Part shown: one piece after another, positions 33,504 to 41,381 of the stretch
Layout: every line of letters begins with the position of its first letter
Numbering within the stretch: position 1 is the first letter of the stretch
Assembly (NCBI GenBank): GCA_036746695.1
Contig: DAIODP010000001.1
Coordinates: forward strand, 1,488,001 to 1,552,000
Direction of reading: 5' to 3'
DNA: 64,000 bases
From: UBA3006 sp036746695
Lineage (GTDB): Bacteria > Actinomycetota > Acidimicrobiia > Acidimicrobiales > Ilumatobacteraceae
Made by a program: the position numbers and the translations under genes
Notes under the pieces: model-generated
Told to the model about the DNA's origin: nothing
Seen by the model: the letters and a program-made list of their open reading frames with translations, nothing else
Databases searched by the model: none

Positions 33504-33509
33504 TATCGT
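33504..33509 (+). promoter_or_regulatory. -10 element of the ferredoxin gene (TATCGT)
   Basis: TATCGT 6 nt before the GTG at 33516. Confidence 0.55.
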
Positions 33510-33515
33510 TACAGC

Positions 33516-33797
33516 GTGCGCGTGTGGATCGATCAAGACTTATGCACCGGCGATGGGCTGTGTGTCGATCACTGCCCAGACGCATTTGTGCAACTTGAAG
33601 ACGGCATTGCCTATGTTGCCGAGCGCGGCCAACCACTCAATGATCCCGGTAGTTCTGGCAGTTTGGCATTTGTAGAACCACGCAATCGTTCAGCAGTTGT
33701 GCAAGCAGCAGAAGTGTGCCCAGGCGAATGCATCTTTATCGAAATTGAAGACACCGATCTTGCGACGACACCCGAGGCGACATTGTCGGTACGCTGA
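33516..33797 (+). CDS. ferredoxin (3Fe-4S/4Fe-4S, actinobacterial type)
   Basis: 93-residue electron carrier. Cys10, Cys16 and Cys20 in CTGDGLCVDHC and Cys68/Cys72 in CPGEC give the C-x5-C-x3-C...C pattern of the small ferredoxins that serve P450s and similar enzymes. An insertion between the two halves makes it longer than the ~65-residue typical form. The GTG start is fixed by TATCGT 6 nt upstream; a longer reading frame to 33423 overlaps the MauE-like gene. No P450 in the window. Confidence 0.88.
   Translation: MRVWIDQDLCTGDGLCVDHCPDAFVQLEDGIAYVAERGQPLNDPGSSGSLAFVEPRNRSAVVQAAEVCPGECIFIEIEDTDLATTPEATLSVR
33790..33795 (+). promoter_or_regulatory. -10 element of the secreted HNH gene (TACGCT)
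   Basis: TACGCTGAAC, identical to the kdn operon promoter, 6 nt before the ATG at 33802. Confidence 0.6.
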
Positions 33798-33801
33798 ACA
33801 T

Positions 33802-34791
33802 ATGAAGTGGCGCATTGTTGCTCATGGTGCCGCACTTGTTGTCACCATCGCTGTTGCTTCCACTGCGGTTGCCCCAAACCTGGGCGCGAAAGGTGTTCGG
33901 CCTAATGCCGCCGGCGGCAGCGCACTTGCTGTGTTGCAAACCATCCGCGTAGAAAACGAACGACCAAACGGCTATCAGCGATCACTCTTCGAACACTGGC
34001 GCGACATCGACGGCGACGGTTGCGATTCGCGCGATCAGGTATTGAAACGCGACAGCATCACCCGCGCACAGGTAGACCCAATCAATTGCGACGTCATTGC
34101 CGGCGACTGGGTTTCTCCATACGACGGTGCACGGTTTAGTGACCCATCCGATATCGACATCGACCACGTTGTTGCACTGAAAGAAGCATGGGACTCTGGC
34201 GCTTGGGCGTGGTCTTCGGCAACGCGTAAGGCGTATGCCAACGACACGTCCGACAGGCGCACGCTTGCCGCAGTGACCGATCGTGTCAACCAGCAAAAGA
34301 GCGACAAAGATCCGTCCAACTGGTTGCCGCCACTCAAGTCATATATATGTACCTACATCGGCAACTGGATTGCGGTGAAGGCCCGTTGGGAATTGTCGAT
34401 GGACAAAAGCGAGTGGGGCAGAATCAAAAACCTGCTCACGTCGTCGTGCTCTGGTCTCACCATCGCCGCGTCGAGCGAAGCGCCACTGATGGGTGTCATG
34501 GCGCCCGTTCCGCCAACCACACCATTAACTACTCCTACAACTACGCCCACAACGAGGACTCCCGCAGTCACGTCGCCAACCACCACCACAAAAGCGCCAA
34601 GCTCCGAAACAACACCCGTAACTTCGCCAGCCACTACGCCTTCGGGCGTCGCAACGGTGTACCCGGGCGCTTGGTGTAAACCCGAAGGCGCAACAGGCGT
34701 TGCCGCCAGCGGCAAGTCGTACGTTTGTGCGAAAACGAACGCAACGGGCACTCCCTATTCAGATGGGCGAGCCAGGTGGCGTCAGGGTTAG
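33802..34791 (+). CDS. secreted HNH-family (DUF1524) nuclease with Pro/Thr linker
   Basis: 329 residues. A signal-like helix (residues 8-26) is followed by an HNH/GmrSD-C-type nuclease domain: DRDGDGCDSR-like HWRDIDGDGCDSRDQVL, DIDIDHVVALKEAWDSGAWAW with the catalytic His, and TDRVNQQKSDKDPSNWLPP. The C-terminal third is a Thr/Pro-rich linker ending in a small conserved cysteine-containing tail (AWCKPEGATGVAASGKSYVC). An extracellular nuclease for nutrient scavenging, competition or DNA uptake is plausible. Start set by TACGCT 6 nt upstream. Confidence 0.82.
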   Translation: MKWRIVAHGAALVVTIAVASTAVAPNLGAKGVRPNAAGGSALAVLQTIRVENERPNGYQRSLFEHWRDIDGDGCDSRDQVLKRDSITRAQVDPINCDVIAGDWVSPYDGARFSDPSDIDIDHVVALKEAWDSGAWAWSSATRKAYANDTSDRRTLAAVTDRVNQQKSDKDPSNWLPPLKSYICTYIGNWIAVKARWELSMDKSEWGRIKNLLTSSCSGLTIAASSEAPLMGVMAPVPPTTPLTTPTTTPTTRTPAVTSPTTTTKAPSSETTPVTSPATTPSGVATVYPGAWCKPEGATGVAASGKSYVCAKTNATGTPYSDGRARWRQG

Positions 34792-34815
34792 GGCTGAAAC
34801 AGCCACTTTCGCCGT

Positions 34816-34821
34816 TAGCAT
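34816..34821 (+). promoter_or_regulatory. -10 element of the bL37 gene (TAGCAT)
   Basis: TAGCAT 9 nt before the ATG at 34831. Confidence 0.45.
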
Positions 34822-34830
34822 GGCGGGACT

Positions 34831-34917
34831 ATGTCGAAGAAGACCAAGAAGAAAAAGGCCAAGATGCGTCGCTCAAAGGCCAACCACGGTAAGCGCCCAA
34901 ACATGGGGCGTGGCTGA
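34831..34917 (+). CDS. small ribosomal protein bL37 (actinobacterial 50S)
   Basis: 28-residue, extremely basic peptide too short for most gene callers. An N-terminal lysine run (SKKTKKKKAKMRR) is followed by SKANHGKRPN, the hallmark C-terminal string of the short 50S subunit protein bL37 seen in mycobacterial ribosome structures. It lies between the nuclease and VOC genes with a TAGCAT hexamer 9 nt upstream. The match to the short KANHGKRPN signature on a frame of exactly the right size makes chance unlikely; I know it only from family recall. Confidence 0.8.
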   Translation: MSKKTKKKKAKMRRSKANHGKRPNMGRG

Positions 34918-34931
34918 GCAATAACGCCGTC

Positions 34932-35567
34932 GTGCCTGCGCCAAGCGCTGCACGAGTTTGCGAATTGGTCATCGGTGGTGCCCCCACAGGTTGGGAGGCA
35001 ATAGGGATTCACTTCTCTAAACAACATCGTTGCTTACTTGCCGATGTTTCACTGCGCATCGACAGCACCCTTGCCCCGGGCTTGCATGCATGGTCGATCT
35101 CCGAAATCGATGCATCAACCACACAGATGGATGGCATCACAACATCTCTTGCCACAAACGCGGCAACCCCACAAGCAACACCAAACTCTGGTTTTAGTCT
35201 GCATGTAGTTGGTGTGGATCACGTAGTGATCAATACGCCAAACCTGCAGCGCACGTCTGATGCGCTTGCACAACTAACAGGCGCACCACTGAAGCGCACG
35301 CGCGACGCAGGCAACGGTGTCACACAGGGTTTCCACAAACTTGGTTCGGTGGTGGTGGAACTAGTGACCTTGCCATCCATGCCCGAAGGGCCAGCATCGT
35401 TGTGGGGTTTTGTTCTCAATGTGCAAGACCTAGACGGCATCGCTGCACATTTGGGGCCAGATGTATTGAGCCCACCAAAACCCGCGGTGCAGCCAGGCCG
35501 CCGCATTGCAACGTTTAGAAGCGCGGCAGCACTTGGTGTGCCCGTTGCGCTGATGTGCGATAACTAA
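34932..35567 (+). CDS. VOC-superfamily (glyoxalase-like) protein
   Basis: 211 residues. The C-terminal ~120 residues form a VOC module beginning VVGVDHVVINTPNLQRTSDALAQLTGAPLKRTRD and continuing FHKLGSVVVELVTLP and GFVLNVQDLDGIAAHLG. The N-terminal ~85 residues look like a diverged half of the same fold. Metal-ligand His and Glu positions are visible in the second module (DHVVI, VVELV). Enzymatic role unknown. It starts with GTG 14 bp after bL37. Confidence 0.75.
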   Translation: MPAPSAARVCELVIGGAPTGWEAIGIHFSKQHRCLLADVSLRIDSTLAPGLHAWSISEIDASTTQMDGITTSLATNAATPQATPNSGFSLHVVGVDHVVINTPNLQRTSDALAQLTGAPLKRTRDAGNGVTQGFHKLGSVVVELVTLPSMPEGPASLWGFVLNVQDLDGIAAHLGPDVLSPPKPAVQPGRRIATFRSAAALGVPVALMCDN

Positions 35568-35570
35568 CAG

Positions 35571-36524
35571 TTAGTTGTTGGTTGCGTCTGGGTCGTTGCG
35601 ACGCACAATGAATTGAGCGCCTTCTTTGCACGACGTAATCAGCGGGCACCACAGGCATGCATTGCCGGCACGGGTTGTTGGTTTGCGATGGTCGCGCTGC
35701 AACTCCACCATGTGCCTGATGCCGTCGACGGTTTTGCGAACAGCCGCCTGCAACACGCCCTCGGTTACGTCTTCCACTTCGGGGCGTGCAGTTACTAACG
35801 AATAACTTGCAAGCCGCCTTGGTGCCATGCCCGTGCGCATTGCTTCAACAAGCGCATAAAACCGCAACTCTTCGCGATGACTGGAATGGAGACGCCCCGA
35901 TTTCACGTCGATAATCACTTTGGAGCCGGGGGCGCCAAGGGTGAGGTCGGCGCGGGTGGAAAGGTTGATGCGTTGGTCGAACATTTCGTATCGGGCGCTG
36001 CTTTCCAACACCGGCCGCCACGCTGCTTTCAGAGTGGGGAAGCACTCGTCGAACTTGGTGTACAAATCGATAGCCGAACTACGAAGTTGGGCCATGTCGC
36101 CTTCGGGCAATTGCTCGATGAATTGGCTGGCACTTGCGCCTTCGTTGTGCGCAAGTTGGTCGAGTGCTTCGTCGACAACCACTGCAGGCACCACAGGGCC
36201 GCGCCAATTGAGGCCAAGCTCGATTGCTTTGTGCAGCACTGTGCCTTTTACGTTGCCCAGTGTCCATTCAAAATTGGTGAGGCTTGCCATGTGGTTTGCT
36301 TCGCAGCCATGCACCGTGGTCAGTTTGTGTTTACTCACCCACATGGCGTTATCGGGCGACAACTTTGCAGCAACATCGGCAAGCCCTTCATGCAATTGCT
36401 CGCGAATGCTTTCAATAACGTTGCGCGACAGCGGTTGCCAATCGGGTTGTTTAGAAAGTGCTTCCAACACCTCTTGTTGCATTGGGTTCATCGTTGTTTC
36501 TGGGGGAGTTGTCGTGTCTGTCAT
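35571..36524 (-). CDS. RecB-family PD-(D/E)xK nuclease with Cas4-like iron-sulfur site
   Basis: 317 residues. The nuclease core is RADLTLGAPGSKVIIDVKSG (Asp...D-x-K). A cysteine near the N-terminus (TTVHGCEANHMA) and a C-terminal C-x2-C-x5-C (ACLWCPLITSC) give the four-cysteine arrangement of Cas4/AddB-type 4Fe-4S nucleases. No CRISPR array or cas gene accompanies it, so a stand-alone repair exonuclease is more likely. The ATG at 36524 is preferred; the frame continues upstream only through sequence shared with the divergent gene. Confidence 0.8.
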   Translation of the reverse strand: MTDTTTPPETTMNPMQQEVLEALSKQPDWQPLSRNVIESIREQLHEGLADVAAKLSPDNAMWVSKHKLTTVHGCEANHMASLTNFEWTLGNVKGTVLHKAIELGLNWRGPVVPAVVVDEALDQLAHNEGASASQFIEQLPEGDMAQLRSSAIDLYTKFDECFPTLKAAWRPVLESSARYEMFDQRINLSTRADLTLGAPGSKVIIDVKSGRLHSSHREELRFYALVEAMRTGMAPRRLASYSLVTARPEVEDVTEGVLQAAVRKTVDGIRHMVELQRDHRKPTTRAGNACLWCPLITSCKEGAQFIVRRNDPDATNN

Positions 36525-36565
36525 GGCGCAGTCACTGTGCCACAGGGGTGTGTCATGCTGACCCC

Positions 36566-36946
36566 ATGAGTACTCGGGTAACACCCTCCGCCACTGCTTC
36601 TGTCACCATGCAGTTCGCAGCGGTTGCCCGCCTCATCGCCACCGAAACCCAGCGCTTCGGCCTCGACGCCCCAGGTTTTCGCAGCCCTCCACGCGTGCTT
36701 GGCGTCGATCGCACCGTTCGCCGCCGCGAACATGGCGGCGTTGTTGCTGTTGCACTTCGCGACCGCCCATTTGTTGCAGTCCTCGCCGACATGATCGAAG
36801 GCGTCATTGTTGTCAACCGGCTTGTTGCCCCCGAAGCCGATCACGTGCGCACCGCGTTATGGGCCATCTTGTCGCTGCAGGGTTTTGTCGACACTCAGAT
36901 GGACGCGGAAACACACCACATTCCATCCCAAACGCGCGTAGCCTAA
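36566..36946 (+). CDS. conserved hypothetical protein (126 aa)
   Basis: No family is recognised. The protein is soluble, with a central PRVLGVDRTVRRREHGGVVAVALRDRPFVAVLADMIEGVIVVNRL segment that alternates strands, and a C-terminal helix. It could be a small actinobacterial housekeeping-type protein. It is divergent from the RecB-like gene. CATGCT, an imperfect -10 variant, lies 6 nt before the ATG. Its stop overlaps the tRNA-Leu promoter hexamer. Confidence 0.6.
   Translation: MSTRVTPSATASVTMQFAAVARLIATETQRFGLDAPGFRSPPRVLGVDRTVRRREHGGVVAVALRDRPFVAVLADMIEGVIVVNRLVAPEADHVRTALWAILSLQGFVDTQMDAETHHIPSQTRVA
36939..36944 (+). promoter_or_regulatory. -10 element of tRNA-Leu (TAGCCT)
   Basis: TAGCCT ends 10 nt before the mature tRNA-Leu 5' end and overlaps the last codons of the upstream gene. 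Confidence 0.5.
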
Positions 36947-36954
36947 AACCGCTC

Positions 36955-37039
36955 GCCCAGGTGGCGGAATGGTAGACGCGGGGGGCTTAAACCCCCCTGA
37001 CTAGAAATAGTCGTATCGGTTCGAGTCCGATCCCGGGCA
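36955..37039 (+). tRNA. tRNA-Leu (anticodon TAA)
   Basis: Class II tRNA: acceptor GCCCAGG with CCCGGGC (one A-C mismatch), anticodon stem GGGGG/CCCCC around CTTAAAC (anticodon 36988-36990), long variable arm TGACTAGAAATAGTCGTA, T-arm ATCGG/CCGAT with loop TTCGAGT, discriminator A, no encoded CCA. Confidence 0.9.
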
Positions 37040-37064
37040 CAAGTACAGAAACAGATCCGTTCCT

Positions 37065-37520
37065 TCAACCATGTCCCTTTTTGATCTCGCGTACAAATCT
37101 TCGATCTGGAATTGTTAACAACAGTGCCACACCAATAAAGATGAAGTAAGAAATTATGGGTGTCACGAACGTAAAAGTGATTGCAAGGAAATAAAGCAGG
37201 GGAAAGATTTTGCCATTGAAAGGGCTCCCCATTGCATTTTGTAAGCAACGATTCGGTGCCGTCTGCCGCAATGATGGCATTCTGGAGTAGAAAATAGACG
37301 ATTGCAGACATCGGCAGCGGAAAACCGCAAAGCGTTACAGGAGCTGCGTCGTCGCCGCTTCCCCCGAGCCATGAAGTATCAAATGGGACAAGCAACATCC
37401 AAAAGCATTTCCCCACAGAATGCTTTGGAACAGCGGGCGAAATTCGAGCAGCATAAATGAGATGATGATCGCAAACACTGCATCACTTCCATGAAACTGA
37501 GCACTTTGAGATGTACGCAT
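37065..37520 (-). pseudogene. remnant of a TMEM175/DUF1211-family channel protein
   Basis: Pieces of one TMEM175-type protein appear in order but in different frames. The N-terminus MRTSQSAQFHGSDAVFAI (from 37520) carries the conserved FSDAVFAI helix. A middle piece AIVYFLLQNAIIAADGTESLLTK (about 37225-37300) and a C-terminal piece LLYFLAITFTFVTPIISYF...LLLTIPDRR (about 37080-37200) follow. The frame changes between pieces and the region is shorter than the ~200-residue family size, so it is broken. This assumes the pieces are not joined by sequencing error. It sits directly downstream of tRNA-Leu on the opposite strand. Confidence 0.65.
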
Positions 37521-37683
37521 CAATTGATGCGAGTTGGTTGAATAACGTTGCACAACATAACCCTCTACTACTGCTTTAGGGTTTGATGTGTCTGTGTGTT
37601 ATCGCTTCTGTTCAGTAAACACTGTCTCGGGAGTCCGCCTCGACTCGCCGACATCTCACAAACCTCGGTAACCAGAACCTAGA
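37521..37683. other. intergenic region before the adhesin operator
   Basis: No credible gene. It separates the decayed TMEM175 gene from the direct-repeat promoter region of the adhesin gene and appears AT-richer than neighbouring coding sequence. Confidence 0.6.
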
Positions 37684-37718
37684 ACTTTTTGTCCTAAATG
37701 TAGTACTTTTTGTCCTAA
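37684..37718 (+). promoter_or_regulatory. tandem 14-bp direct repeat, candidate operator
   Basis: ACTTTTTGTCCTAA occurs at 37684-37697 and again at 37705-37718, 21 bp apart (two helical turns). The second copy ends 7 bp before the -10 hexamer of the adhesin gene and covers its -35 region. Same-face spacing suggests cooperative binding of a repressor or activator. Confidence 0.6.
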
Positions 37719-37724
37719 TAAGGG

Positions 37725-37730
37725 TAATCT
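37725..37730 (+). promoter_or_regulatory. -10 element of the adhesin gene (TAATCT)
   Basis: TAATCT 6 nt before the ATG at 37737. Confidence 0.55.
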
Positions 37731-37736
37731 TTTTTA

Positions 37737-38634
37737 ATGCGAGTCAGTATGCCCTTGAATTCGAGTCGGCCGAGAAGCCCGCTCAATGCTGTCGCTATTC
37801 TTCTAGCCTTCACACTCTTTTTTACACTTTCTGCTTGCGCACCATCTATTGAAAGTTCAGCGCCAGACCTAGTGGATGCAAGCATCCTTGACGTTGCATT
37901 GAATGAAATTGACTTCCGATATGAATGGAGCCATGCAGACCTCTCCGGACAAGTTGACGTTCTCGATAGCTATGGCAATGTGGTGAGGCTTACATCCGAT
38001 AAAAGACTGTTGCTCACCGAAGGATCTTCGGTGCGCCTTAGCGGCTCATCGCTATCAGGTAATTCCGATGCCGAGGTATGGATATTTTCAACACCACGCC
38101 TATTGGACAAAATTGAAATTGGCGAAAATGGTCTATTCACTTCACAGATTGCGGTACCAGATGATCTTGAGGTAGGGGAGCACACAATACTTTTCAGTAC
38201 CAAAACACTGGATGGACGAGTGGTTGCTGTAAATTTCCCTGCGTTGGTAACTCAACGCGATAGCAACCTTGAAACCACAACTGCGAGCCAGCAAGCAACC
38301 TCTACCACGATTCGCCCACTTACTACATCGACTTCGGTGGCTCCTCGGACTACAACTACAACGAAGCCAGTAACGAAGCCAGCAACTATCGCGACGACGA
38401 CAACTACGACGAAGCCAGTAACGAAGCCAGCAACTATCGCGACGACGACAACTACGAAACCAGCAACCACGAAACGAGCAACCACGACTACGACCACGAC
38501 TACAACGACTACAACGACTACAACGACTACAACGACTACAACGACTACAACGACTACAACGACGACGATTGCGCCGACTACGACGACGATTGCGCCGACT
38601 ACGACGACGATTGCGCCGACTACGACGACGATTG
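37737..38634 (+). CDS. adhesin-like lipoprotein, N-terminal part up to the assembly gap
   Basis: The first 299 codons read into the gap. A lipoprotein-type signal (hydrophobic stretch ending LSAC at residues 33-36) is followed by a ~150-residue globular region (about residues 40-170, strand-rich, with GSSVRLSGSSLSG and LEVGEHTILFSTKTLDG). A threonine-rich linker follows, built from two 16-residue TKPVTKPATIATTTTT units, a long polythreonine run and IAPTTTT units. It probably continues as the reading frame that resumes at 38735 (APTTYAVVYS), so 37737-40608 is most likely a single secreted surface protein. Confidence 0.75.
38361..38634 (+). repeat. threonine-codon low-complexity tandem repeats
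   Basis: Two copies of a 48-bp unit (starting at 38361 and 38409), then 9-bp ACAACGACT-type units, then 21-bp GCGCCGACTACGACGACGATT-type units that run into the gap. All encode Thr-rich linker. The repeats explain why assembly failed here and could vary in number between strains. Confidence 0.85.
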
Positions 38635-38734
38635 NNNNNNNNNNNNNNNNNNNNNNNNNNNNNNNNNNNNNNNNNNNNNNNNNNNNNNNNNNNNNNNNNN
38701 NNNNNNNNNNNNNNNNNNNNNNNNNNNNNNNNNN
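38635..38734. other. assembly gap of exactly 100 N
   Basis: One hundred consecutive N, the conventional placeholder for a gap of unknown length, located inside the Thr repeat of the adhesin gene. The frame shift across it has no biological meaning. Confidence 0.97.
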
Positions 38735-40608
38735 CGCCGACAACGTATGCTGTTGTTTATAGTGCCAACACCGCAACAAGTGGATCTGTTCCAAACGACG
38801 CCACTGCATACTCCAACGGAGCAACGGTTACTGTTCTGGGCAACACAGGAGTACTTGCCAAAACTGGGTTCACATTTGGTGGTTGGTGCACTACGCAACC
38901 AGCTGCTGGGTCAGCGTGCACTGGAACACCCCGAGTAGCGGCAAGCAGTTTCGCTATCACTGACAACGTAACGCTGTATGCCGTATGGACAACGGCATAT
39001 CTAACAATCTCCTACTTATATGTCGACACCGTGACAGGACAGGCCCCAAGTACACCTACCACTGTTGCCTACGGATCCACGTTTGTTACACCAGCAAACA
39101 CCTTTAGTCGCAGTGGTTATGTTTTTGCCGGCTGGGACGACGGAACAGCAACATATGCTCCAGGCAGCACATACCCCACGAGCGGAACAGTGTCAGCAGA
39201 AGTGAACCTGTTCGCAACGTGGACTGAACTCACGTATTCGATTACCTATCACGACACCAATACGGGCTCTGGCGCTGGTAGCGATGGCGGTACTGCTCCG
39301 TTGGCGCAAACCGGTAGCGGAGTTGCATCAATCACCTTGAATGCCAACACGCTGTCACTCGCCGGATATTCATTCAGTGGCTGGGCCACAAGCAATAGTT
39401 CTACGACCGTTACCTACCTAAACAACGCATCAGTTTCCATTACTTCAAACACCACATTGAACCTGTACCCCGTTTGGAGTGTTCCGACCTTTAGTTCTGA
39501 AATTGGAACCGCTGGATCGGGGCAAGTTGACGCAACGGAAATTCAAAGTGACGGCCAGATCGTTGTAGTTGGTACATTCATTGCCTGGAACGGCACAGCA
39601 ACTAATCGGGTTCTGCGCCTAGCCAGTACCGGCGCTCGCAACGCATCGTTCACTACTGCACTTGGCAGTGGCGCATCAGCACAACAATCTCGAATTCTGA
39701 TTCAGTCAGATGACAAAATCGTTATTGCCGGATCCCCGAGCACCTGGAGCGGATCTGTAGCAAGCTACCGAATAGTCCGCCTAAACAGCGATGGGTCGCT
39801 TGACAGCTCATTTATTACCAATATCGGCATAGGGCCAAATAACCACGTCTTCGCATTGGCGCAACAATCTGACGGAAAGCTTCTGGTCGGAGGCACATTT
39901 ACAAGCTGGAATGGCACTGCTACCGGAGGGATCGTTCGCCTGAATACAGACGGCACACTTGATACAGCATTTATGACCAATGTTGGAACGGGTGGAACGG
40001 GCTCAACTTCAATTACGTCACTTGGACTTCAATCAACTGGGAAAATTATTGTGACGGGAGAGTTCACATCGTGGAACGCCACTACGGGAATGAACCGCAT
40101 TGTTCGATTGAACAGTGATGGCACGCGTGACACTTCATTCAATGTTGGAACTGCGTTAGGCGGTCCGGTCTATAACGCTCGAGTGCAATCTGATGACAAA
40201 ATTGTGCTGGCTGGAAGTTTCAGCTCGTTCAATGGAACAACCGCTAATAGGGTGACGCGACTAAATAGCGATGGCACATTGGATACAGCCTTTGCAGCCA
40301 ATATTGGAACTGGCCCAGCCTCATACGGTTCTCGACTTGCGTTGCAAAGCGACGGGAAAATACTTGTTGGAACTGGCTCTACGACATGGGCTGGAACTAC
40401 TGTCGGTTCACTCGTACGTTTGAACGCCAACGGAACACGTGACACTGCATTCGGCACAGAGATTGGAACCGCCCTACCGGCTTCACAAGTTGTGAGTCTG
40501 ACGGTGCAATCCGATGGCAAAATAATCGTCGTTGGGTCATTCAGTACGTGGAAGGGAACAACAGTTGGACGAATAGTTCGGCTGAATCCTGATGGAACCC
40601 TTGATTAA
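38735..40608 (+). CDS. adhesin-like protein, C-terminal part: InlB-type repeats and seven delta-60 repeats
   Basis: The frame resumes as APTTYAVVYS. Three Listeria-Bacteroides (InlB B) repeats lie at about 38741-39480, each ending in a GW...LYAVW-type strand (GFTFGGW, GYVFAGW, GYSFSGW). They are followed by seven ~53-residue delta-60 repeats from 39481 to the stop, with the pattern QSDGKI(I/V)VxGxFxxWNGT...RIVRLNxDGTxDTxF. Seven copies suggest a seven-bladed beta-propeller. The protein ends exactly at the last repeat with no LPxTG or membrane anchor, consistent with N-terminal lipid anchoring. Role inferred: surface binding or adhesion. Confidence 0.8.
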
Positions 40609-40686
40609 GTAGTGTTGGACACGCTATTAATGGCGACTTTACTCATGCATAGCTGTCGAGCGTGATGGCCTAAGTTGAGGCATAAG

Positions 40687-40692
40687 TACACT
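40687..40692 (+). promoter_or_regulatory. -10 element of tetR (TACACT)
   Basis: TACACT 6 nt before the GTG at 40699. Confidence 0.5.
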
Positions 40693-40698
40693 TATGGC

Positions 40699-41343
40699 GT
40701 GGCAAAAGCAGTGGTAAAAAAGAAAGCGAAATCACGGCAAAGGAGTCAACGAAAGAAGCCGGATCTTGACGCGATCATTGAAGTCGCTATTGAGCTTGTG
40801 CTTCGACATGGAGATAGTGGGTTTCGCATTGAAGAATTAATTGAGCGAACCGGAATCTCCAAGAGTTCTCTGTATTTACATTTTGGTGATCGTGACGGAT
40901 TGGTGGGGTTGGCGCTTTCGACTGCATTTCTCCGTGATATTCGCAACAACGTAGATGACGCAGCTGTTTTATTGGCAGACGTCAAAAATCGTAAACAAAT
41001 GGAAGAAGCGATTCCACAACTTGTTGAATTGGCTCTGAACACCCCGGATGTTTCACGATGGCAGCGTGTGATGGTGTTGGCATCTGCTCGAAATCGACCA
41101 GAAATGATGAAGCGTGTTTCTGAAGGTCAGACCATGGTGAATACCGCGATCGAGGAATTGGTTCGCGGACTGCAGAATTCTGGCGTCGTCCGAATTGATC
41201 TTGATGCTCGTGAAATCGGCGTCCTTATTCAGACGGCAATCATTGGGCGAATTTTCCGAGATATTGACTCGGAAATCACTGCTGAGGATCTTGATAAATG
41301 GCGAGCCATTCTCGTATCGGTTTACGAGGGTATTTTGGCCTAA
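40699..41343 (+). CDS. TetR-family transcriptional regulator
   Basis: 214 residues from GTG. The N-terminus is highly basic (AVVKKKAKSRQRSQRKKPDL), then a TetR helix-turn-helix: IIEVAIELVLRHGDSGFRIEELIERTGISKSSLYLHFGDRDGLV. The C-terminal ligand domain is helical and unassigned. It directly follows the adhesin gene and could bind the 14-bp repeats upstream of it, but TetR sites are usually palindromic, so that link is weak. Frame extension to TTG 40675 is not needed. Confidence 0.85.
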   Translation: MAKAVVKKKAKSRQRSQRKKPDLDAIIEVAIELVLRHGDSGFRIEELIERTGISKSSLYLHFGDRDGLVGLALSTAFLRDIRNNVDDAAVLLADVKNRKQMEEAIPQLVELALNTPDVSRWQRVMVLASARNRPEMMKRVSEGQTMVNTAIEELVRGLQNSGVVRIDLDAREIGVLIQTAIIGRIFRDIDSEITAEDLDKWRAILVSVYEGILA

Positions 41344-41381
41344 ACCGCCCAAATTGGAATATTGCATGGCACGATAGAGGG

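Noticed and set aside
35571..36524. Cas4 nuclease of a CRISPR system
   Set aside because: Motifs fit a Cas4/RecB-type nuclease, but there is no array or other cas gene in the window.
36943..37416. 157-codon minus-strand ORF as an intact gene
   Set aside because: It covers tRNA-Leu and contains only one fragment of the broken TMEM175-type protein.
38361..38634. Possible CRISPR or minisatellite array
   Set aside because: Units are contiguous without spacers and encode an in-frame Thr-rich linker, so this is coding low-complexity sequence.
38252..38824. Minus-strand frame rich in valine spanning the N gap
   Set aside because: A by-product of Thr codon repeats read in reverse; it also crosses an unknown gap.
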